Below are positions 59,569 through 64,000 of a stretch of 64,000 bases of DNA, one piece after another. Numbering within the stretch: position 1 is the stretch's first letter; each line of letters begins with the position of its first letter. Where the stretch lies: the NCBI RefSeq assembly GCF_900769625.1, contig NZ_CAAGHK010000075.1, positions 62,001 through 126,000 on the forward strand, in the 5' to 3' direction. This DNA comes from an uncultured Clostridium sp. Lineage in GTDB: Bacteria > Bacillota > Clostridia > Clostridiales > Clostridiaceae. Made by a program: the position numbers and the translations under genes. The notes under the pieces are model-generated. The model saw only the letters and a program-made list of their open reading frames with translations, had not been told where the DNA came from and did no database searches.

Positions 59569-60306
59569 ATGAGTACTCAAATAGACAAGTTAATTCAAAT
59601 TTTAAAAGATAGTAATAACATAGTTTTCTTTGGCGGTGCAGGCGTAAGCACCGAAAGTAATATACCCGACTTCAGAAGCTCAAATGGACTATGGAATGAA
59701 AAACTACAAATAAACCTTACTCCTGAACAGTTAGTTTCACATACTATGTTTATGAGATATCCCGAAGAATTTTTTGAATTCTATAGAGATAAGTTAATTT
59801 ATCCAGAAGCTAAACCTAATGCAGCACATATAGCCTTAGCCAAACTTGAAAAAATGGGCAAACTTAAAGCTATAATTACCCAGAATATTGATGGATTACA
59901 TCAAGCTGCTGGTTCTAAAAATGTTTTTGAATTACATGGATCTGTTTTAAGAAATTACTGCATGAAATGTGGTGCTTTCTATGATGAGAAATTTATTTTG
60001 AAATCTAAAGGAATACCTACCTGCCCTAAGTGCGATGGAAGGGTTAAACCTGATGTGGTTCTTTATGAGGAAGGATTAGATAATGATGTGATTACTGGTG
60101 CTGTTAGGGCTATATCACAAGCTGATACTTTAATTATAGGTGGAACTTCACTTGTTGTTTATCCTGCTGCTGGACTTATTGATTACTTCAAAGGAAAGAA
60201 TCTTATCTTAATTAATAAGAGCTCAACTTCTGCTGATAATAAAGCTGATTTAGTTATACATGCTGCTATTGGGAAGGTATTAAGGGAAGCTGTAAATAAT
60301 TTATAA
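59569..60306 (+). CDS. cobB: NAD-dependent protein deacetylase (sirtuin)
   Basis: Removes acyl groups from lysines using NAD. The 245-residue protein has FFGGAGVSTESNIPDFRSS near residue 22, TQNIDGLHQAAGS near 105 (NID motif), the catalytic histidine in ELHGSVLRNYC near 122, four zinc-binding cysteines (CMKCG and CPKC) and GTSLVVYPAA near 205. A class U/III-like bacterial sirtuin. The acetyl-lysine-selective versus other acyl preference cannot be read. A GGAGATG site precedes the ATG. It is monocistronic, ending at a hairpin terminator. Confidence 0.95.
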   Translation: MSTQIDKLIQILKDSNNIVFFGGAGVSTESNIPDFRSSNGLWNEKLQINLTPEQLVSHTMFMRYPEEFFEFYRDKLIYPEAKPNAAHIALAKLEKMGKLKAIITQNIDGLHQAAGSKNVFELHGSVLRNYCMKCGAFYDEKFILKSKGIPTCPKCDGRVKPDVVLYEEGLDNDVITGAVRAISQADTLIIGGTSLVVYPAAGLIDYFKGKNLILINKSSTSADNKADLVIHAAIGKVLREAVNNL

Positions 60307-60365
60307 TTTATAATTTATTAACTTACAAAATAGCTTATATTGTATTTTGAACTAAATTTAATTTT

Positions 60366-60420
60366 AAAAAAGTTGCTACATAATGTAATTTAAAATTTAC
60401 TCACTGTAACAACTTTTATT
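60366..60420 (+). terminator. Terminator of the sirtuin gene
   Basis: AAAAGTTGCTACA and TGTAACAACTTT arms with one mismatch, T-rich tail. Confidence 0.7.
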
Positions 60421-60445
60421 TTAATTACTTTATATACTTATCGTA

Positions 60446-60562
60446 TCATATAATTCTTTCATCAATTCTTCTATGAAAACTATAAGTATAATTTTCAAAA
60501 TGCTTTCCCCAACATCTTAATGCAGCTGGATTTAATTTTTCACAATCTACGCCTAAATCTAC
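60446..60562 (-). pseudogene. Possible coding remnant downstream of the coat genes
   Basis: Thirty-eight sense codons with protein-like content (VDCEKLNPAALRCWGKHFEN, then YSFHRRIDERII) end in TGA at 60446. No start codon or ribosome site exists and a stop lies directly before. It may be the tail of a decayed gene; family not recognised. Confidence 0.35.
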
Positions 60563-60588
60563 CTATTTTCTATTACAAGTCATCTTTA

Positions 60589-60840
60589 TCAGCCTTGAGA
60601 CAACTGTTGCTTTACTGCTGCAACTTCTTCAGGTGTAGCTGGTTGTGCTGGTATATAGTAGCCTTTTTCTTTTGCTTTAAGAAATAGGTTATATTGGCGT
60701 AATTCATCTTGATTTCTCATTTGCTGTATAGTTTCACGTAACTGCTGATTTTCACATTGAGCAATTATTCCACCATAACCTGCTAAACTAGCATTTAGGC
60801 AACCAAGATAGTCACTTATCATTTCTTTTTCCTGCATCAT
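60589..60840 (-). CDS. CotF-family spore coat protein
   Basis: Small helical protein of 83 residues matching the CotF/YhcQ-type coat family: an N-terminal SDYLGCLNASLAGYGGIIAQ helix, a second helix with LRETIQQMRNQDELRQYNLF, then the conserved KAKEKGYYIPAQPATPEEV segment. Members are ferritin-like helical bundles laid down in spore coats. The ATG at 60840 is chosen, eight bases after AGGAGG; the TTG two codons earlier is too close to it. It follows a second, shorter coat-like gene by 12 bases in a two-gene operon. Confidence 0.85.
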   Translation of the reverse strand: MMQEKEMISDYLGCLNASLAGYGGIIAQCENQQLRETIQQMRNQDELRQYNLFLKAKEKGYYIPAQPATPEEVAAVKQQLSQG

Positions 60841-60852
60841 AATCAATACCTC

Positions 60853-61038
60853 CTAATTTAAAAAAGTCATTAGTTTTTCTTTATTTGTTTTTGCATCTTG
60901 TGCATCTTTTTTTAACATATCTTTTAATGTCTGATCTGTACATTGTTCAGCATAGAAATTAAGTTTTTTTTCAATTGTACAATGTTCGCCAATCAAATGA
61001 CGAAGATTTTGTAATTCTAATTTGTTTATATTAGCCAT
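60853..61038 (-). CDS. Small coat-associated helical protein
   Basis: Protein of 61 residues, entirely helical (NKLELQNLRHLIGEHCTIEK and TLKDMLKKDAQDAKTNKEKL), resembling the first half of the CotF bundle. A strong AGGAG site precedes the ATG, and the downstream gene is a clear CotF protein 12 bases away. The pair probably form one sporulation operon; a partner role in the coat is inferred. It is too short for a full ferritin-like bundle by itself. Confidence 0.75.
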   Translation of the reverse strand: MANINKLELQNLRHLIGEHCTIEKKLNFYAEQCTDQTLKDMLKKDAQDAKTNKEKLMTFLN

Positions 61039-61109
61039 ATAATCACTCCTCGATTTATTTTCAAATATAGTATGTGAATCTCAACTTACTTATATGCAAC
61101 TATAGCGCA

Positions 61110-61160
61110 TAAAATAAGCCGATTACTTTAATAGAAATCTACTATATAAAGTAATCGGCA
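61110..61160 (-). terminator. Terminator of the 48-codon gene
   Basis: Perfect 13-base arms GCCGATTACTTTA and TAAAGTAATCGGC, 16-base loop, TTATTTTAT tail on the minus strand. Confidence 0.85.
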
Positions 61161-61176
61161 TTATTATATAAATATA

Positions 61177-61323
61177 TTAAGATTCTTCGCTTGAATATCT
61201 GCCAAACACCTCAGACTGCTCTATTCCCAAATCCTCACAAGCCTTTTCAAAACTGCATCCCATTTCATCCATGTACTTTGCAACATATGAATTAATATCA
61301 ATTGGCAAATTACTAAAATCCAT
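61177..61323 (-). CDS. Conserved-looking 48-residue small protein
   Basis: Short open frame preceded by AAGGAGG at good spacing (three ATGs in a row; the third, at 61323, is best placed) and closed by a strong terminator 17 bases after the stop. The product starts MDFSNLPIDINSYVAKYMDE and continues MGCSFEKACEDLGI. It is acidic and helical, with no membrane segment. It lies upstream of the two spore-coat genes but has its own terminator. I do not recognise the family; the signals around it make translation likely. Confidence 0.65.
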   Translation of the reverse strand: MDFSNLPIDINSYVAKYMDEMGCSFEKACEDLGIEQSEVFGRYSSEES

Positions 61324-61610
61324 CATCATTCCTCCTTAAATTTTATTTATTAATTATTATTTTCATCATTTGAAACTTCTATTCATATATTATGATTAAC
61401 TATGAATATTAATTCCAAATTTCTTGTTATCGTTTACCTTTTACCGCACACTTTCTAATCTTAGATTGTATGTATTGAAATAATTAATTACCGATATTTT
61501 ATTTTATGATTGTTATAGAAAAATATTCGTTTTATGTTACTTTTCCTAAATGAATTATTGGATGCTTTACAAAATATATTTAAATTAGAACTATATTAAG
61601 GAGAAAAAAC

Positions 61611-62048
61611 ATGGTGTTTGTATTAATATTACTTCTTGTTCTCTTTATAGGTGGAGGAAGTGTCTATTTCTTAAAATCCTTCGATGAAAAATATGTAGAA
61701 CTGCAGAAAAGCAACCTTCTTTTAAAATCTCAACTGGCACAGATAAAATCAAAGTATGAGCTTCTTGATTCATCCACAAAAAATTGTAATATAGAATTTC
61801 TTTCTGTGGATAATCATTATGGTCTTCTTCCTAAAGATACTATTATAAGAATAAGCCCTTCAAATAACTCGTGTATTGTAAAAAAAATAGATATGGGCAT
61901 GCAGGTAGGAATTTTAGAAAAAGTTCATTCAAATGATTCAACTTGGTACTATGTTGCTCTTCCCCTTGATATCAATATCAACTCACGAGGCTGGGTAGAA
62001 GAATATGCTTTTTCTGAAATATCAAATTCTCCAATTGAAATTTCTTAA
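61611..62048 (+). CDS. Membrane-anchored coiled-coil protein with SH3-like domain
   Basis: Protein of 145 residues: one N-terminal membrane helix (FVLILLLVLFIGGGSVYFL), a short coiled coil (VELQKSNLLLKSQLAQIKSK) and a C-terminal region (about 60-135) resembling a bacterial SH3 domain (TIIRISPSNNSC, VGILEKVHSNDSTWYYVAL, RGWVEEYAF). SH3 domains of this type bind peptidoglycan, so the protein probably sits outside the membrane and contacts the wall. A GGAG site lies before the ATG. It is monocistronic, followed by a row of hairpins. Confidence 0.65.
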   Translation: MVFVLILLLVLFIGGGSVYFLKSFDEKYVELQKSNLLLKSQLAQIKSKYELLDSSTKNCNIEFLSVDNHYGLLPKDTIIRISPSNNSCIVKKIDMGMQVGILEKVHSNDSTWYYVALPLDININSRGWVEEYAFSEISNSPIEIS

Positions 62049-62163
62049 AAATATTTATATGTAAAATGCATAATAAAAATATATGTGGTAATACTTTATA
62101 ATGAAGTATTTAACTTCAATATTTAATCGCCTCTCCCCCATTTTTATTTATATACAATTAAGT

Positions 62164-62201
62164 ATCACCATAATTGTTTTGTCAAAAATAATTATGGTGA
62201 T
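62164..62201 (+). terminator. Terminator of the SH3-like gene
   Basis: ATCACCATAATT and AATTATGGTGAT perfect arms, then a T-rich tail. Confidence 0.75.
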
Positions 62202-62240
62202 TTCACTTTATAAAATTAAATATATCTAAAATAAAATAAT

Positions 62241-62274
62241 TAAAACCCATCTGTTAATAAACAAATAGGTTTTA
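62241..62274. repeat. Second hairpin of a tandem set
   Basis: TAAAACCCAT and ATAGGTTTTA arms with one mismatch, 14-base loop; no clear U-tail. Confidence 0.45.
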
Positions 62275-62299
62275 TCCAAAAAGATAATAATTTTATGTT

Positions 62300-62334
62300 G
62301 CTATCCTTAATAATTATATTAAGGATAGCTTTTA
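62300..62334 (+). terminator. Third hairpin, terminator-like
   Basis: GCTATCCTTAA and TTAAGGATAGC perfect arms, eight-base loop, TTTTAT tail. No annotated gene lies between it and the first terminator. Confidence 0.7.
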
Positions 62335-62562
62335 TATGAATAATTTTTTCATCTCAATTTACTTCTAAGGAAATACTCAGAAAATAAAAAACATAAAACT
62401 AATTGAGTACTTACCTAAAATTAAATCAATCTATGTATGAGAAGAAAAAATTAGGTGCAAGGAGAGCTTTCATATCAATATTTTATGTTAATAAACGTTA
62501 TTTTATTCATAACTAAATAGAAAAGTAAATCATTGAACTTATTTTTCTATTTAGTCACTCTT

Positions 62563-62796
62563 TCAGCTTCTGTTTGCATTTATATAATAATTTCCGTTTG
62601 CATCATACTCTGTATACTTTATGCTGAATTTGTTATCCTGCAGCATTGAATTTATCACATCTATATCTTTTCTGTTTCTTTTGTTTATTTTTATTATAAA
62701 ATTATCATCTTTATCTATTATTTTTAAATAGTCAAATATATTGCTGTAATCTTCCAAACCAATATTGCCGCTAATATCCATACTATAATTTGACAT
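62563..62796 (-). CDS. Small hypothetical protein, 77 residues
   Basis: Acidic, soluble protein starting MSNYSMDISGNIGLEDYSNI with a lysine/arginine patch (IIKINKRNRKDIDVI) and a beta-rich end (FSIKYTEYDANGNYYINA). GGAGG lies 11-12 bases before the ATG, slightly long but acceptable. No family recognised. The flanking hairpin at 62513-62553 (CTAAATAGAAAA and TTTTCTATTTAG) may end its transcript. Genuine coding status is likely but not certain. Confidence 0.55.
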   Translation of the reverse strand: MSNYSMDISGNIGLEDYSNIFDYLKIIDKDDNFIIKINKRNRKDIDVINSMLQDNKFSIKYTEYDANGNYYINANRS

Positions 62797-62920
62797 TGGT
62801 TTTTCATCCTCCTTTGTATAAAATCAAGTACATTTCTATACACAAATAGTATGGCTTTATTCATATAATAATATTCCTGTTCTACTAAAAATGATTATAA
62901 TTTTAAATTTTTATATACTA

Positions 62921-62958
62921 AAAGGCAGCCTAAAATATATATTCTAAGCTACCTTTTT
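62921..62958 (-). terminator. Terminator of the EF-G-like gene
   Basis: AAAGGTAGCTTAGAAT pairs with TTTTAGGCTGCCTTT (G-U pairs included), about 55 bases past the stop; TTTTAG tail. Confidence 0.75.
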
Positions 62959-63011
62959 ACATATACAGATAAATTTATATATTAAACTTTATAAAATTTC
63001 TAGTAATAGTA

Positions 63012-64000
63012 TTAATTCTTGTTTTTTGCTTCATTTATACTATTTATTACTTTATCTACCTCTGTCTCAGGAACTTCCTCATATCTTGCAAATTCTTTTC
63101 TAAACATACCACGTCCTTGAGTCAATGAACATAATTCAGTAGCATACTTTCTTATTTCTGCCATTGGAACTTCAGCGATTACCTTCTGCTTTTCGCCTTC
63201 TGGTTCCATGCCCATAACTCTGCCTCTCTTCTTGTTTATATCAGCCATGACATCACCCATATATTCATCAGGAATTACAACTTCAACCTGCATTATAGGT
63301 TCTAATAAGATTGGTTTTGCCTGTTCAAGTCCCTTTTTATATGCTATTGATGCTGCCATTTTAAATGCCATTTCAGATGAATCAACTGGGTGATATGAAC
63401 CATCATGAAGAATTGCTCTTAATCCTATTACTGGACATCCAGCCAATACACCATGAGAAGTACATTCTCTCAAACCTTTTTCAACTGCTGGAATAAAATT
63501 TCTTGGAACTGCTCCACCTACAACTTTATCTACGAATTCCATATCTTCTACGCCATCTTTTCTTGGCTCAAATTTAATAACAACATCACCATACTGCCCA
63601 TGTCCTCCAGACTGCTTCTTATGCTTGCCTTGAACATCAGCTGTTCCTTTAATTGTTTCCTTATAAGGAACTTTAGGAAGCTCTAAATCCACATCTACTC
63701 CATATTTACTCTTTATTTTACTTGTAATTATGTTAATATGAGTTTCACCTAATCCTGAAATAATAGTTTCTGCATTTTCAATATCTCTTGAAACTTCAAA
63801 TACTGGATCCTCTTCTTTTAATTTTGCCAAAGACTGAGATATTTTATCTTCATCACCCTTAGCTTTTGGAATTACTGACATTGAACAAACTGTATTAGGG
63901 AAATTCATCTTATCATATATTACCTTAAAATCTGGACTGCATAATGTATCTCCTGTATTTGTATACTGCAGTTTTGAAATAGCACCTATATCTCCTGCTA
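63012..64000 (-). CDS. EF-G-like translation factor GTPase (C-terminal part; 5' end outside window)
   Basis: The gene enters from beyond the right end; an internal Met at 63908 is not the start, because the frame stays open to 64000 (IGAISKLQYTNTGDTLC precedes it). The visible 329 residues cover the end of domain II and domains III-V: SVIPKAKGDEDKISQSLAKL (domain III), GKHKKQSGGHGQYGDVVIKF and AILHDGSYHPVDSSEMAFKM (domain IV) and PIMQVEVVIPDEYMGDVMAD with KRGRVMGME (domain V). This is the EF-G-like subfamily (second copy, FusA2-type) rather than the str-operon EF-G. Its role is uncertain. Confidence 0.88.
   Translation of the reverse strand, partial: AGDIGAISKLQYTNTGDTLCSPDFKVIYDKMNFPNTVCSMSVIPKAKGDEDKISQSLAKLKEEDPVFEVSRDIENAETIISGLGETHINIITSKIKSKYGVDVDLELPKVPYKETIKGTADVQGKHKKQSGGHGQYGDVVIKFEPRKDGVEDMEFVDKVVGGAVPRNFIPAVEKGLRECTSHGVLAGCPVIGLRAILHDGSYHPVDSSEMAFKMAASIAYKKGLEQAKPILLEPIMQVEVVIPDEYMGDVMADINKKRGRVMGMEPEGEKQKVIAEVPMAEIRKYATELCSLTQGRGMFRKEFARYEEVPETEVDKVINSINEAKNKN

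Overview
The window is an AT-rich (roughly 30% G+C), gene-dense stretch of a spore-forming Clostridium (sensu stricto) chromosome. Evidence for this is the low G+C, the AGGAGG-type ribosome sites, the spore genes (CotF-type coat proteins, a YdcC/GerS-like protein, WhiA) and gene order shared with Bacillus subtilis (acpS-ydcC-ndoAI-ndoA, ftsEX-ctpB-minJ-uvrBA, whiA-yvcK-rapZ). Most genes lie on the minus strand, so the text reads from high to low coordinates; the right part (about 49.5-62 kb) is mixed in orientation. I see no prophage, CRISPR array or complete insertion sequence.

Region by region. 0-10 kb: a frameshifted zinc-ribbon/YARHG membrane protein, RlmD, an orphan nucleotidyltransferase, a candidate small RNA, then pyk, pfkA and dnaE. 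10-20.8 kb: a Dabb-domain protein, whiA-yvcK-rapZ, murB, uvrC, and a cell-wall cassette of a class B penicillin-binding protein, an FtsW/RodA/SpoVE protein and an FHA protein. 20.9-30.2 kb: uvrA, uvrB, a MinJ-like PDZ membrane protein, CtpB-like protease, FtsX and FtsE. 30.4-39.3 kb: YitT, split transketolase, the MazEF-type toxin-antitoxin pair, a YdcC/GerS-like protein, NAD(P)HX repair enzyme, AcpS, a short SSB and a YihY membrane protein. 39.5-45.7 kb: cell-envelope genes, namely a dltD-dltX-dltB acylation set (the DltX-like gene is only 38 codons) and three genes for a diacetamido-type UDP-sugar acid. 46-53 kb: a nuclease-helicase fusion, DUF1836, AbrB, TrmN6-like and RsmI methyltransferases, and a CwlO/PcsB-like NlpC/P60 hydrolase. 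53-64 kb: tRNA-Pro, HAD phosphatase, parvulin, Ung, a stand-alone 5S rRNA-tRNA-Phe unit, a serine recombinase with altered active-site residues, a GyrI-like protein, a decayed WYL regulator, sirtuin, small spore-coat genes and the 3' two-fifths of an EF-G-like factor cut by the window end.

How they work together: several blocks concern making and remodelling the envelope (MurB, PBP/FtsW/FHA, FtsEX with the NlpC/P60 hydrolase, MinJ, CtpB, YvcK/RapZ, DltDXB, UDP-sugar acids). A second theme is DNA repair and replication (UvrA, UvrB, UvrC, DnaE, Ung, SSB, XPD-like helicase), and a third is glycolysis (PfkA, Pyk, transketolase).

The most interesting signals are: the compact dltD-X-B operon with a micro-gene ending in the FxYxxF acyl-transfer motif but no dltA or dltC beside it; a candidate small RNA next to pyk with its own promoter and a UUCG-capped terminator; a family of imperfect hairpin repeats that repeatedly abut stop codons inside operons; a palindrome filling an over-long promoter spacer (MerR-like architecture) before a GyrI-like gene; and a self-contained 5S-tRNA-Phe unit driven by a consensus promoter.
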